Shown: positions 36,605-44,882 of the stretch, one piece after another
Numbering within the stretch: the stretch's first letter is position 1
Layout: every line of letters begins with the position of its first letter
Source: Trueperaceae bacterium
GTDB taxonomy: Bacteria > Deinococcota > Deinococci > Deinococcales > Trueperaceae
Assembly (NCBI GenBank): GCA_023954415.1
Contig: JAMLIB010000001.1
Span: 328,001-392,000, forward strand
Direction: 5' to 3'
Length of the DNA stretch: 64,000 bases
The notes under the pieces: model-generated
Database searches by the model: none
Told to the model about the DNA's origin: nothing
The model's input: the letters and a program-made list of their open reading frames with translations, nothing else
Position numbers and translations under genes: made by a program

Positions 36605-37129
36605 ATTTCGAAAGAGTTGAAAGTGAACGAGCAGATCCGCGTGCGCCAGGTGCGCCTCATCGGTTCGGACGGCCAGCAGGTCGGCATCGTCGAGACCCGT
36701 GACGCGCTCCGGATGGCCCGCGAGGAAGACCTTGACCTCGTCATGGTGGGCGAGGCCGCGCAGCCACCCGTCGCCAAGCTGATGGACTACGGCAAGTACC
36801 GTTTCGAGCTCCAGCAGCAGACGAAGGAAGCGCGCCGCCGCTCCCGTCAGCAGGAGATGAAGTCGATCAAGTTCCGCGTCAAGATCGACGATCACGACTA
36901 CGAGACCAAGGTCAACCACATCCGCCGTTTCCTCAAGGGCGGTCACAAGGTGAAGGTGACCATCATGTTCCGCGGCCGCGAGCGGACCCACCCGGAGTTG
37001 GGCCAGGGCATCCTCAACCGCGTCGCCGCAGACGTCACGGAGCTCGCCGTGGTGGACGCCGCCCCGGTGATCGCCGGGATGGACATGAACATGATCCTGC
37101 GCCCGGCAGGAGTCGCGGTGGAGAGCTGA
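36605..37129 (+). CDS. infC: Translation initiation factor IF-3, ATT start codon
   Basis: A 174-residue IF-3: N-domain KELKVNEQIRVRQVRLIGSDGQQVGIV, linker rich in Lys/Arg, C-domain RVKIDDHDYETKVNHIRRFL through FRGRERTHPELG. The reading frame is open upstream, but the homologous part begins at ISKELKVNEQ. An ATT at 36605 lies 7 nt after a strong AGGAGGT (36591-36597), giving exactly family length. An AUU start is the known self-regulation device of infC. First gene of infC-rpmI-rplT. Confidence 0.95.
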   Translation: MSKELKVNEQIRVRQVRLIGSDGQQVGIVETRDALRMAREEDLDLVMVGEAAQPPVAKLMDYGKYRFELQQQTKEARRRSRQQEMKSIKFRVKIDDHDYETKVNHIRRFLKGGHKVKVTIMFRGRERTHPELGQGILNRVAADVTELAVVDAAPVIAGMDMNMILRPAGVAVES

Positions 37130-37408
37130 CGCTGACGTGCGAAGGCCGCGTCGACGCTCCACGCGCGAACGCACGCCGACACGCACTGTGCTGAGGCTCT
37201 TGCACGCTCACTAGTAGGCTCGAACGGGATGGCCCGGCCGGTGAGCCGCCCGTGAACCTGGCCAGTGACCGCCATGCCGACGACGGTCGCCGACATGGTG
37301 GTGAGAACCGTGGTGAATGGTGTACCCTCTATGGGCTCTCGCCCAAGGGGCGAAGGTCGCTTCCGAAGCGTCAAGCGCTTCGAAGCGTAAGTACAGGAGA
37401 GAGATAGC
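37130..37408 (+). promoter_or_regulatory. 279-bp infC-rpmI spacer: candidate r-protein leader RNA
   Basis: No gene is visible in this spacer. A possible promoter is CTGAGG (37191-37196) with TAGGCT (37215-37220). Near the end GGGC/GCCC and TCGCCC/GGGCGA pairings (37333-37353) exclude each other. They are followed by a long hairpin at 37358-37387: CGCTTC-C-GAAGCG, loop TCAAG, CGCTTC-GAAGCG, i.e. 12 bp with one bulged C. The rpmI ribosome site AGGAG follows at 37395. It resembles a leader for L20-type autoregulation. Confidence 0.55.
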
Positions 37409-37606
37409 ATGCCGAAACTCAAGACCCATAAGGGCACCAAAGCCCGTGTCAAGATCACAGGGCGAGGTAAGGTCAAGGCGATGCGCTCCGGCAAGCGGCA
37501 CCTGAACTACAAGAAGTCGGGCCGCAAGATCCGCCAGGGACGCAACGACCTCGTCGTAGCCAAGCCAGAGGCAGAGCGCATCAAGGCGCTGCTGCCCTAC
37601 GATTGA
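37409..37606 (+). CDS. rpmI: 50S ribosomal protein L35
   Basis: A 65-residue basic protein starting MPKLKTHKGTKARVKITGRG and containing RHLNYKKSGRKIRQ, the L35 signature. AGGAG lies 9 nt before the ATG. It sits between infC and rplT in the universal order, 11 bp before rplT. Confidence 0.97.
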   Translation: MPKLKTHKGTKARVKITGRGKVKAMRSGKRHLNYKKSGRKIRQGRNDLVVAKPEAERIKALLPYD

Positions 37607-37617
37607 GGGGTTGAGGA

Positions 37618-37968
37618 ATGCCACGCGCCAAGACCGGCATCGTTCGCCGCCGCCGCCACCAGAAGGTGCTCAAGCGCGCCAAGGGCTACTGGGGCCTGCG
37701 CTCCAAGAGCTTCCGTGTCGCGCAGCAGACGCTCCTCAACGCGGCCGACTACTCGTACCGCGACCGCCGCGACAAGAAGCCCCAGTTCCGCCGTCTCTGG
37801 ATCGCGCGCATCAACGCCGCCGCGCGTCAGGAAGGCATGAGCTACTCGCGCTTCGTCGCCGGCCTGCGCAAGGCGGGCGTCCAGCTCGACCGCAAGGTCA
37901 TGGCCGACCTCGCCGTGCGCGAGCCGGCTGCCTTCAAGGCGCTCGTCGAGGTGGCCGCCAAGGCTTGA
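37618..37968 (+). CDS. rplT: 50S ribosomal protein L20
   Basis: A 116-residue protein: [37 protein letters not shown] and the conserved [23 protein letters not shown]. It is an early assembly protein for the 50S subunit and in many bacteria binds the leader of this operon to repress it. ATG after TTGAGGA. Normal length. Confidence 0.98.
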   Translation: MPRAKTGIVRRRRHQKVLKRAKGYWGLRSKSFRVAQQTLLNAADYSYRDRRDKKPQFRRLWIARINAAARQEGMSYSRFVAGLRKAGVQLDRKVMADLAVREPAAFKALVEVAAKA

Positions 37969-38000
37969 GGGCCCAAGCGCCGATCAGCTAGCGGACCCCT

Positions 38001-38043
38001 GGGCGCCGCCGAGACCTCGGTCTCCGCGGCGCCCGGTTCTTTC
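38001..38043 (+). terminator. Intrinsic terminator after rplT
   Basis: Arms GGGCGCCGC (38001-38009) and GCGGCGCCC (38026-38034) enclose a further GAGA/TCTC pairing, with a single C-C mismatch, followed by TTCTTTC. It ends the infC-rpmI-rplT operon. Confidence 0.8.
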
Positions 38044-38061
38044 GCGCGGCGTTCCCGACGG

Positions 38062-38067
38062 TATGAT
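38062..38067 (+). promoter_or_regulatory. -10 box TATGAT before the TetR gene
   Basis: TATGAT ends 6 nt before the GTG at 38074, a leaderless-type start with a near-consensus hexamer. Confidence 0.6.
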
Positions 38068-38073
38068 GCCGCG

Positions 38074-38748
38074 GTGACCCCTACCGATGCCGTCTGGGAC
38101 GCCAAGATGGCCGAACCGAGCGCCCGTGAGCGCAAGAAGGCGGACCGTCGCCGGGCCATCCTCGAGGCCGCCCTGGCGCTGATAGAGGAGCGCGGGCTCA
38201 AGGGCGCAACGTTCGAGCTCATCGCGCAGCGCGCCGGGGTGGCGCGCGGGACCGTCTTCAACTACTTCCCGAACAAGGAGGCGATCCTGGTCGCCTACTT
38301 CGCCACGCAGCTCGGCGAGCTGGCCAGGCGGGTGGCCGAGCGGCGTGAGCGGCACGCGCTACCCGGGGAGCCCCCGTTCGACGGTCTGGCGGAGATCCGC
38401 TACCTCTTCTCGGAGCTGGCCGGCTTCGTCGAAGGGCACAGAGAACTGATCCTGCCCATCTCCTTCGAGCTCCTCGACCCCAACGCGGAGCGCTCGCGCG
38501 CCGCCTACCTCGCCATCCCGCTCGTCGAGCTGCTGCGCTCCGCGCTGAAGCGCGCCCAGGCCGCGGGCAGCGTCCGCGCCGACTACTCGGCCGAGCGCCT
38601 CGCCCGCACCCTCGCCAACGTCTACTTCATCACGGCGTTGCAGTGGGCGGCCTACCGGTATGGTCGCGACGCCCGCGAGGAGTTCGCAGTGGCCCTGCGG
38701 CTCGCGTTGGAGGGGCTGGTCGGCGGCTCGGCCGCGGCCGGCGCCTGA
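38074..38748 (+). CDS. TetR-family transcriptional regulator
   Basis: A 224-residue regulator. The N-terminal helix-turn-helix is RRRAILEAALALIEERGLKGATFELIAQRAGVARGTVFNYFPNKEAIL (about 26-73), typical TetR. The C-terminal ligand domain is helical. The ligand and targets are unknown; neighbours are rplT (after a terminator) and, convergently, a 2-hydroxyacid dehydrogenase. GTG start. Confidence 0.92.
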   Translation: MTPTDAVWDAKMAEPSARERKKADRRRAILEAALALIEERGLKGATFELIAQRAGVARGTVFNYFPNKEAILVAYFATQLGELARRVAERRERHALPGEPPFDGLAEIRYLFSELAGFVEGHRELILPISFELLDPNAERSRAAYLAIPLVELLRSALKRAQAAGSVRADYSAERLARTLANVYFITALQWAAYRYGRDAREEFAVALRLALEGLVGGSAAAGA

Positions 38749-38820
38749 GCTGCTCAGGGCGTCACCGGCACCGACGGGATCTACGAGGAGGCCGCGACCC
38801 AAGCGACCGCCGGACCCTTG

Positions 38821-39798
38821 TCAGTAGCCGTTGCCGAGGTCCACGCGGTTCCGATCTTCCCCGCGCGCGAGGGCCGCGAGCGTGATCAACGCGTCGCGTG
38901 CGGAGACCTCGCGCCACTCGTCGACGTCGTTGCCCCGGTGGGGGCTCAGCACCACGTTGTCCAACTCCTGGAACGGGAAGCGGCTGGGGAACACGCGCAC
39001 GAGCTCGTCGCGGCGCTCGGGGTAGTGGTACCAGACGTCCAGGCCGGCGGCGCGGATCCTGCGCTCCGCCAAAGTGCGGTATAGCCCTTCCTCGTCGATG
39101 ACGCTGCCGCGCCCGACGTTGACGAGGACGGCGCCGCCCTTCATGCAGGCGAGCTCGTCGGCCCCGATGAGCCCGTCGGTCTCGGCGGTGCCCGGCAGGC
39201 TGACGATCACCACGTCGGCCTCCGCGAGGGCCTCGCGCAGCCGCTCGGGCCCGTAGGTCGGCACGCCGCCTTCCACCGGCCGCCGCCGCCACGCCCGCAC
39301 GTCCATCCCCAAGGCGGTGAGCGGCGCCACGAGCGCCTTGCCTATGTGCCCGAAGCCGAGGAGCAGGGCGACCTTGCCGGGCAGGAACATGCTGGAGTGC
39401 GTGCTCGCCGTGTCGTCGCCCCAGTCGCCGCGGCGCATGGCGCGGTCCGAGGCCACGATGCGGCCGGCGCACGCCATGGTGAGCGCCAGTGCGTGCTGGG
39501 CCACCATCTCGGCGTTGTAGTGGGAGTTGTGGACGCTCAGGTGCGGTCGTTCCAGCGTGCGGGCCCGCAACTCCGCGGCCACCCCCGCGAACGGCACCAC
39601 CACGTGGCGGAGCCGGGCGCCGTCGAGCAGCCGGGCGGGCGGCGAGCCGGCGACGAGCGCCTCGGCCCAGTCGCGGTCCTCCTCGCTCGCGTCGGCGGTG
39701 GCGAAGCGCAGCTCGATGGTTTCCGGCAGCGGTAGCTCGCGGACGGTGCCGGCCGTCTTGGGGCTGCACCACAGGACCTGGAGTCTCTTGCCTGTCAT
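38821..39798 (-). CDS. D-2-hydroxyacid dehydrogenase family protein with atypical catalytic Glu position
   Basis: A 325-residue NAD(P)-binding protein. The nucleotide site VALLLGFGHIGKALVAPLTALGMDV is clear, as are the catalytic Arg in VNVGRGS and His in LSPHRGN. The usual catalytic Glu of the DVFxxEP motif is not at its place: the sequence reads DVWYHYPE, with Tyr where Glu is expected. It may belong to a subfamily with altered chemistry. Leaderless-type start, divergent from hisD. Confidence 0.88.
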   Translation of the reverse strand: MTGKRLQVLWCSPKTAGTVRELPLPETIELRFATADASEEDRDWAEALVAGSPPARLLDGARLRHVVVPFAGVAAELRARTLERPHLSVHNSHYNAEMVAQHALALTMACAGRIVASDRAMRRGDWGDDTASTHSSMFLPGKVALLLGFGHIGKALVAPLTALGMDVRAWRRRPVEGGVPTYGPERLREALAEADVVIVSLPGTAETDGLIGADELACMKGGAVLVNVGRGSVIDEEGLYRTLAERRIRAAGLDVWYHYPERRDELVRVFPSRFPFQELDNVVLSPHRGNDVDEWREVSARDALITLAALARGEDRNRVDLGNGY

Positions 39799-39804
39799 GA
39801 CCGG

Positions 39805-39810
39805 ATGCTA
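39805..39810 (-). promoter_or_regulatory. -10 box TAGCAT for the 2-hydroxyacid dehydrogenase
   Basis: Minus-strand TAGCAT ends 6 nt before the ATG at 39798. The divergent hisD box is only 15 bp away. Confidence 0.55.
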
Positions 39811-39825
39811 CCGTGCCTGCGCTTA

Positions 39826-39831
39826 TATCCT
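39826..39831 (+). promoter_or_regulatory. -10 box TATCCT before hisD
   Basis: TATCCT ends 7 nt before the ATG at 39839, a leaderless-type start. Confidence 0.55.
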
Positions 39832-39838
39832 TGAACCC

Positions 39839-41125
39839 ATGCGTGTCATCGACTCGAAAGCCGCCGCCCTGGCCTGGTGCGAGGCGCGGTTCGCCAGGGA
39901 GACGGCCGACGAAGCGCTCGCCGCGGCCGTCAGCGACATAGTGACCGAGGTGAGGCGGCGCGGCGACGCCGCTCTCAAGGAGCTCACCGCCCGCTTCGAC
40001 GGCGTGGAGCTCGGCAGCGTGCTCGTGGCGCCGGAGGAGCTGGCGGCGGCCGAGGGGGAGCTGGCGCCCGACCTGGCCGACGCCATCCGACTGGCCGCGG
40101 CTCGCGTGGCGGCCTACTACCGCCTCCAGACGGAGGGCGGCTTCGTGCACGCCGACGCGGGCGCCGTCCTCGGGCAGCTGATCGTGCCGCTCGACAGCGT
40201 CGGCTGTTACGTGCCTGGCGGCACGGCGCCCCTGTTCTCGACGGTCCTCATGACGGCCGTCCCGGCCCGCGTGGCCGGCGTCAGGCGGATCGTCGTGGCG
40301 ACCCCACCGGGAAGGGACGGCCGCGTGCCGGCCGAGGTCAGGTACGCCGCGACGCTCGCCGGCGTGCAGGAACTGCTGTGCGTCGGCGGCCCCCACGCCG
40401 TCGCCGCCCTCGCCTACGGCACACAGAGCCTGGCGCGGGTCGACAAGGTCGTCGGCCCCGGGAACCGCTACGTCGTCGAGGCGAAGCGCCAGCTCTACGG
40501 CACCGTCGGCATCGAGGCGCTACCCGGCCCGACGGAGACCCTCGTGGTGGCCGACGCCGAGGCGGACGTCGGTCACGTCGTCGCCGACCTGCTCGCGCAG
40601 GCCGAGCACGCCGCTGCCCAGCCCGTCCTCGTCACGCCGAGCCTCCCCCTCCTCGAGAGCGTGGTGGCGGCGCTCCCGGGTGCCCTGGCGGCCCTGAGCG
40701 ATCCGCGCTCCGCGGAGGAGTCGTTGCGCGAGCGGGGCGCGGCGGTGCTCGTCGAGGACTTGGGTGAGGCCATCGAGGTCGCCAACGCCTTCGCCCCCGA
40801 GCATCTCTGCCTCCTCGTGAGCGACCCGTGGGCGCTCGTCGGCTCGGTACGTAGCGCCGGCGGGCTGTTCCTCGGCGGGAGCAGCCCGGAGGCGCTCGGC
40901 GACTACGTGGTCGGCCCGAGCCACGTCATGCCAACCGGCGCGACGGCGCGCTTCAGCTCCTTCGTCAACCTGCGCGACTTCCAGAAGGTCATCCCGTTCA
41001 CGCAGTTGAGCCCTGCCGTCGTCGCGGCGCTCGGCCCGGCGGCGGCGCGTATGGCGAGGGCCGAGGGCCTGGAGGCGCACGCGTTGGCCGTCGAAGCCCG
41101 CTTCGGCGGCCGCGACGGGGGGTAG
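39839..41125 (+). CDS. hisD: Histidinol dehydrogenase
   Basis: A 428-residue zinc enzyme oxidising histidinol to histidine with two NAD+. Signatures: GCYVPGGTAPLFSTVLMTAVPA, VDKVVGPGNRYVVEAKRQLYG, GPTETLVVAD, DLLAQAEHAAAQPVLVT (zinc ligands), AFAPEHLCLL and LGDYVVGPSHVMPTGATARF. It is isolated from other his genes apart from a possible HisN at 21 kb. The frame is open far upstream, but ATG 39839 follows a TATCCT -10 box. Confidence 0.97.
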   Translation: MRVIDSKAAALAWCEARFARETADEALAAAVSDIVTEVRRRGDAALKELTARFDGVELGSVLVAPEELAAAEGELAPDLADAIRLAAARVAAYYRLQTEGGFVHADAGAVLGQLIVPLDSVGCYVPGGTAPLFSTVLMTAVPARVAGVRRIVVATPPGRDGRVPAEVRYAATLAGVQELLCVGGPHAVAALAYGTQSLARVDKVVGPGNRYVVEAKRQLYGTVGIEALPGPTETLVVADAEADVGHVVADLLAQAEHAAAQPVLVTPSLPLLESVVAALPGALAALSDPRSAEESLRERGAAVLVEDLGEAIEVANAFAPEHLCLLVSDPWALVGSVRSAGGLFLGGSSPEALGDYVVGPSHVMPTGATARFSSFVNLRDFQKVIPFTQLSPAVVAALGPAAARMARAEGLEAHALAVEARFGGRDGG

Positions 41126-41144
41126 CTCTCGCGGCCGCCGAAGC
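41100..41144. terminator. 16-bp inverted repeat spanning the hisD stop codon
   Basis: Perfect arms GCTTCGGCGGCCGCGA (41100-41115) and TCGCGGCCGCCGAAGC (41129-41144) with a 13-nt loop that contains the hisD stop. It lies between convergent genes and probably terminates in both directions, though no T-run follows. Confidence 0.65.
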
Positions 41145-41201
41145 GGCAGGCGTGACGCGTGTCGAGGGCCGCCGCAGCGCGTTCCGGCGCGGCCCGTCGC
41201 C

Positions 41202-41822
41202 TCAGAGGAACGGGTTGCCGGCCGCCTCGGCGCCGATCGTCGTCGGACCGCCGTGGCCCGGGTACACGAGTGTGGCCGGCGGCAGGCCGAGCAGCTCCCT
41301 GCGGATGCTGGCGATGAGCTCGTCGTGATCGCCGAGCGGGAGGTCGGTGCGGCCGATCGAGCCGTTGAACAGGGCGTCCCCGGAGAGTACGGCCCCGGCA
41401 TCCGCGAAGTGGAAGGCGAGGTGCCCGGGCGCGTGGCCGGGCGTGTGCAGGGCGACGGCTCGGATGGCGCCCGCCGTCAACGTCTCGCCGTGGGCGACCG
41501 CCACGTAGTCGATCGGCGGCTGCTCGATCCGGACGCCCCAGCGGGCGGCCGCGGCGGCGGCGGCTCTCAGCACCGGCTCGTCCGCGTGGTGCATGTACAC
41601 GGGTATGCCGGGCGCGCTCCGCCTCAACGCGGCCAGGCCCCCGACGTGGTCGAAGTGGGCGTGGGTGAGCCATATCGCCTTGAGCTCCAGTCCGCGCTCG
41701 CTCAGCGCCGCGGCCAGAGCCTCGCCCTCGCCGCCCGGGTCGACGACCACGACGTCCGCGCCTGCGATGGCGAGGTAGGCGTTGGCCTGCAGCTCGCCGA
41801 GCGGGACTGCGATCAGCTCCAC
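41202..41822 (-). CDS. Metallo-beta-lactamase-fold hydrolase (glyoxalase II-like)
   Basis: A 206-residue enzyme with the zinc motif THAHFDHVGG, the later ligands HTPGHAPGHLAF, Asp in LSGDALFNGSIGR and His in PGHGGPTT. The pattern fits the hydroxyacylglutathione-hydrolase-like group that cleaves thioesters; the thiol partner is unknown. GTG at 41822 is preferred because it follows the glycosyltransferase stop with GAGG upstream; an ATG at 41867 inside that gene is the alternative. Confidence 0.9.
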   Translation of the reverse strand: MELIAVPLGELQANAYLAIAGADVVVVDPGGEGEALAAALSERGLELKAIWLTHAHFDHVGGLAALRRSAPGIPVYMHHADEPVLRAAAAAAARWGVRIEQPPIDYVAVAHGETLTAGAIRAVALHTPGHAPGHLAFHFADAGAVLSGDALFNGSIGRTDLPLGDHDELIASIRRELLGLPPATLVYPGHGGPTTIGAEAAGNPFL

Positions 41823-41829
41823 GCCCGCC

Positions 41830-42585
41830 TCACTTCCGCTCGACCTCTTCGCCCCTGGCCCGGTCATGGGCGGCCGTCCGGGTCCCGGGCTTGGCGGAGC
41901 GCCTGGCGCGCAGGAGCGTGGCGACGATGTCGCCGTACATGGCGAGCCGTACCCTGAAGCCGCGCCAGAAGCCCAGTTTCTCCTCCTTCATCACTTGCGA
42001 CACACCCTCGAGCGGCACGCTGACACAGCGCCAGCCTTCGGCGGCGGCGTACAAGGTGATGGCCACCTCTACGCCGTAACGGCTCCCTTCCAGGTCGGGC
42101 ACCGCGAGGAGCAGCTCGCGGCGCACGGCCCGTTGCCCGTTCAACTGCGGCGCGACGTGCTGGGCGGCGGTGGTCCGCCAGCGGCCCCCCTCGAACGTGC
42201 CGCGCGCCATGTCCGCCCACCCGCCACATACCGGCTCGGCCAGCGCCACGACGTGCTCGGGCCGCAGCCCGACCAGGTCGGCGTCGAGCATCACGACGAC
42301 CTCGCGCGTGCAGGCGTTCGCGCCGGCCACGAGGGCGCCGCCCTTGCCCCGGTTGCTCGGCAGGCTGAGGACCTCGGCGCCGGCGGCTCGAGCTGCCGCG
42401 GTGGTCCCGTCCGTCGAGCCGTCGTCGATGACGAGCACACGGCCGAGGCCGGCGGCCAGCGCGACCTGGACGACCCTCCCGACGTTAGGGGCTTCCTGGT
42501 AGGCGGGGATGATGACGTCCGCCGCAACGGGTCCGGGCGCGTGCGGGCGGTCGCGGCTTCCGGCCCGGGGGTCGGAGGAAGGCAT
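41830..42585 (-). CDS. GT2-family glycosyltransferase
   Basis: A 251-residue inverting glycosyltransferase of the dolichol-phosphate-sugar-synthase type. VIIPAYQEAPNVGRVVQVAL, LVIDDGSTDGT, SNRGKGGALVAG, the DxD site VVMLDADLVG, then a C-terminal basic region RGFRVRLAMYGDIVATLLRAR. No membrane helices, so likely cytoplasmic. ATG two bases after the rseP stop; part of the dxr operon. Confidence 0.9.
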   Translation of the reverse strand: MPSSDPRAGSRDRPHAPGPVAADVIIPAYQEAPNVGRVVQVALAAGLGRVLVIDDGSTDGTTAAARAAGAEVLSLPSNRGKGGALVAGANACTREVVVMLDADLVGLRPEHVVALAEPVCGGWADMARGTFEGGRWRTTAAQHVAPQLNGQRAVRRELLLAVPDLEGSRYGVEVAITLYAAAEGWRCVSVPLEGVSQVMKEEKLGFWRGFRVRLAMYGDIVATLLRARRSAKPGTRTAAHDRARGEEVERK

Positions 42586-42587
42586 GC

Positions 42588-43661
42588 TCAACCCGTGAAG
42601 AGGGCGCTCAGCTCGCGGAACGTCACGAGCACTATGAGGGCCATGACGAGGACTATCCCGGCGAAGTGGAACTGCTCCTCCTGCCCGGGGCGGAACGGCC
42701 GGCCGCGGATGGCGACGACCGTGGCGAGGAGCATGCGGCCGCCGTCCAGGCCGGGTATGGGCAGGAGGTTGAAGACCCCGAGCGAGAAGTTGATGACGGC
42801 CGCGAGCAGGAGCACGCTCGCGAGCCCGACGCGCGTGGCCTGCGAGACCATCGTGACCATGCCGACCGGTCCGGCCACCTCGGCGTTCTCGGCGCCCGTG
42901 ATGGCGGCCCCGAAGCCCGAGACGAAGCCGCGCACCATCTCCGGCACCACGCGAAGCCCGAAGGCGGCGGACTCCGAGAGGGCCGTCCAGAAGCCCACGG
43001 GCGGGATGATCGCGGCGATCTCGACGCCGAGCTGGGCGGGTCGGGTGGCGCCGGCAGGCGGCCACGGCGTGCCCAACTCGACGCGCTCGCCGTCGCGGAG
43101 GAACACGAAGTCGAGGCGATCGGCGCCGCGCACCTGGTCGACGACCGCGTCCGGGCCGGGATCGGCCAGGCCGTTGACAGAGAGGATGCGGTCGCCGCCG
43201 CGTATGCCTAGCGCCTCGGCAGTGGAGCCGGGCACCACGCGGGCGATCTCCGAGCCCTCGACGACCACCTGGGCGCCCGTGATCTCGCGGAAGCCCGGCT
43301 GCATGGTCATGGCGGAGGCGAGCAGGACGCTGCCGAGGACGTAGTTGGCTATCACGCCCGCCACGAGCACCCAGAGCTTCGGGAGGAGGCGCAGCTTGGC
43401 CATGCCCTCGTCGGGGTGGTGCAGCGTGCCGTCCTCGTCCACCCGCGCGCCCATGCCGGGCAGATCGACGTAACCGCCGAGGGGCAGCAGGCTCAGCCGC
43501 CACTCGGTGCCGCGCCACTTGACGCGCGCCAGGATAGGGCCGATGCCGACGCTGAACGCCCGGACGGCCACCCCGACGCTGCGGGCGGCGAGGAAGTGCG
43601 CCAGCTCGTGTACGACGACGGCGCTCGTGAGGATGAGTGCGAAGGTCAGGGCAGTCAGCAT
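42588..43661 (-). CDS. rseP: RseP-like site-2 metalloprotease with PDZ domain
   Basis: A 357-residue intramembrane zinc protease. First helix with HELAH (about residue 18), a soluble insertion, an internal PDZ domain (IARVVPGSTAEALGIRGGDRILSVNG, about 138-165) and the third helix motif LGVFNLLPIPGLDGGRM holding the Asp ligand. It cleaves membrane-bound anti-sigma factors or signal-peptide remnants. It lies downstream of dxr as in many bacteria, but another S2P gene is inserted between them. Confidence 0.94.
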   Translation of the reverse strand: MLTALTFALILTSAVVVHELAHFLAARSVGVAVRAFSVGIGPILARVKWRGTEWRLSLLPLGGYVDLPGMGARVDEDGTLHHPDEGMAKLRLLPKLWVLVAGVIANYVLGSVLLASAMTMQPGFREITGAQVVVEGSEIARVVPGSTAEALGIRGGDRILSVNGLADPGPDAVVDQVRGADRLDFVFLRDGERVELGTPWPPAGATRPAQLGVEIAAIIPPVGFWTALSESAAFGLRVVPEMVRGFVSGFGAAITGAENAEVAGPVGMVTMVSQATRVGLASVLLLAAVINFSLGVFNLLPIPGLDGGRMLLATVVAIRGRPFRPGQEEQFHFAGIVLVMALIVLVTFRELSALFTG

Positions 43662-43694
43662 CTCGCCTTGCTCCCAAGGCTGACCAGCAGTATG

Positions 43695-44879
43695 TCAGAC
43701 GGAGCGGCCATCGCGAGTCGCTTCCTTACGCGAGAGCGTCCTGACCAGGTCCGTCTTGCTGAGCAGGCCGACGACCCGGCCGGCGGTGTCGACCACGACG
43801 AGGCGGCCTAGCCGCCCTTCCGCCACTTGCCGCAGAGCGTCGTAGGCGCTGGCGGTGGGGGAGATGGTCTCCGCCGGTTCGGTTATGTCCGCGACGCTCG
43901 CCTCCGGGTCCACCTCGACGGGGCCGGTCTCCACGGCCGGATCGGTCGTCGCCGGACCGGCCGCCGACCGGCCCGCCGCCGCCAGGCGGGCGAAGCCGAG
44001 CAGCGTGCCGCCCGAGTCGACGACGGGGTAGCCGGTGTGGGGGCGGAAGTGGATGAGCTGCGCGAACTGCGTCAGGCGCATGTCTGGCGCCACCGTGACG
44101 GGGTCGCGGGTCATGAGGTCGGCGACGGTGCGCCCGTCGAGCGCGCTCGCCACGATGGACGCCTGCGCCTCGAGGCGTCCGGCGTTGTAGATGAAGAAGG
44201 CCAGGATCACGAGCCAGAGCTGCATGGTGAAGAAGCCGTACAGGCCGAGCAGGACGGCCATGACCGCGCTGACGGACGTGGCGACGATGGTGGCGCGCTC
44301 CCTCGGCAGCGCCAGGGCCAGGAGGCTCCTGAGCACCCGGCCGCCGTCGAGGGGGATGGCGGGGAGCAGGTTGAAGAGCGCCAGCGCGACGTTGGTGACC
44401 CCCAGGTAGGCGACGACCATGAAGACGGCGCCGGAGCCGACCAGGGCCGGAGCCAGGCGCAGCAGTACGAAGCCGATGGCGAAGCTCACGACGGGCCCGA
44501 CGATGGCCACGACGGCCTCGGCGCCGCGCTGCCTGGGCATGTCGTCGAACTGGGCCACGCCGCCCAGGAACCAGAGGCGGATCTCCTTGACCTCGACCCC
44601 GTAGCGGCGCGCCACGAGCGCGTGGCCCGCCTCGTGCAGCAGGACGCTGGCGAACAGCCCGACGGCGCCGGCGAGCCCGATGAGCCAGCGCGTCGCGCCG
44701 ACGGTGAGCGCGCTCACGTCGACCTCGATCCCCATGGAGGCCTCGAACAGCTCGGCGTAGGCGGGGAGCTGGCCGCCGATGAGGTAGGCGAAGAGCGGCA
44801 GCACGAGCAAGAAGCTGTAGTCGAGACGCACCGCGACCCCGAAGAGCTTGAACGGCAGCAGCACGCCGGCCCTGTCCAC
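43695..44879 (-). CDS. Site-2 protease with C-terminal CBS pair (SpoIVFB-like)
   Basis: A 394-residue protein. An N-terminal six-helix membrane region holds the zinc motif HEAGH (about residue 83) and NLLPAIPLDGGRV (about 171). Two CBS modules follow (about 250-295 and 335-390: VADLMTRDPVTVAPDMRL; EGRLGRLVVVDTAGRVVGLLSKTDLV), separated by a Pro/Thr/Glu-rich linker. Such proteases respond to adenylate ligands through CBS. It starts 3 nt after the dxr stop. Confidence 0.93.
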   Translation of the reverse strand: MDRAGVLLPFKLFGVAVRLDYSFLLVLPLFAYLIGGQLPAYAELFEASMGIEVDVSALTVGATRWLIGLAGAVGLFASVLLHEAGHALVARRYGVEVKEIRLWFLGGVAQFDDMPRQRGAEAVVAIVGPVVSFAIGFVLLRLAPALVGSGAVFMVVAYLGVTNVALALFNLLPAIPLDGGRVLRSLLALALPRERATIVATSVSAVMAVLLGLYGFFTMQLWLVILAFFIYNAGRLEAQASIVASALDGRTVADLMTRDPVTVAPDMRLTQFAQLIHFRPHTGYPVVDSGGTLLGFARLAAAGRSAAGPATTDPAVETGPVEVDPEASVADITEPAETISPTASAYDALRQVAEGRLGRLVVVDTAGRVVGLLSKTDLVRTLSRKEATRDGRSV

Positions 44880-44882
44880 GGC

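Noticed and set aside
38762-40396. Long open frames opposite real genes (also 43726-45969, 55291-56880 and 60001-61509 on the minus strand, 4230-5117 on the plus strand)
   Set aside because: They are antisense shadows caused by GC-rich third positions; their translations are Arg/Gly/Pro/Ala-rich with no motifs, and each overlaps a recognised gene.
41822-41867. ATG 41867 as start of the metallo-beta-lactamase-fold gene
   Set aside because: It would overlap the upstream gene by 38 bp and has no ribosome site; GTG 41822 fits operon spacing better, though this is not certain.
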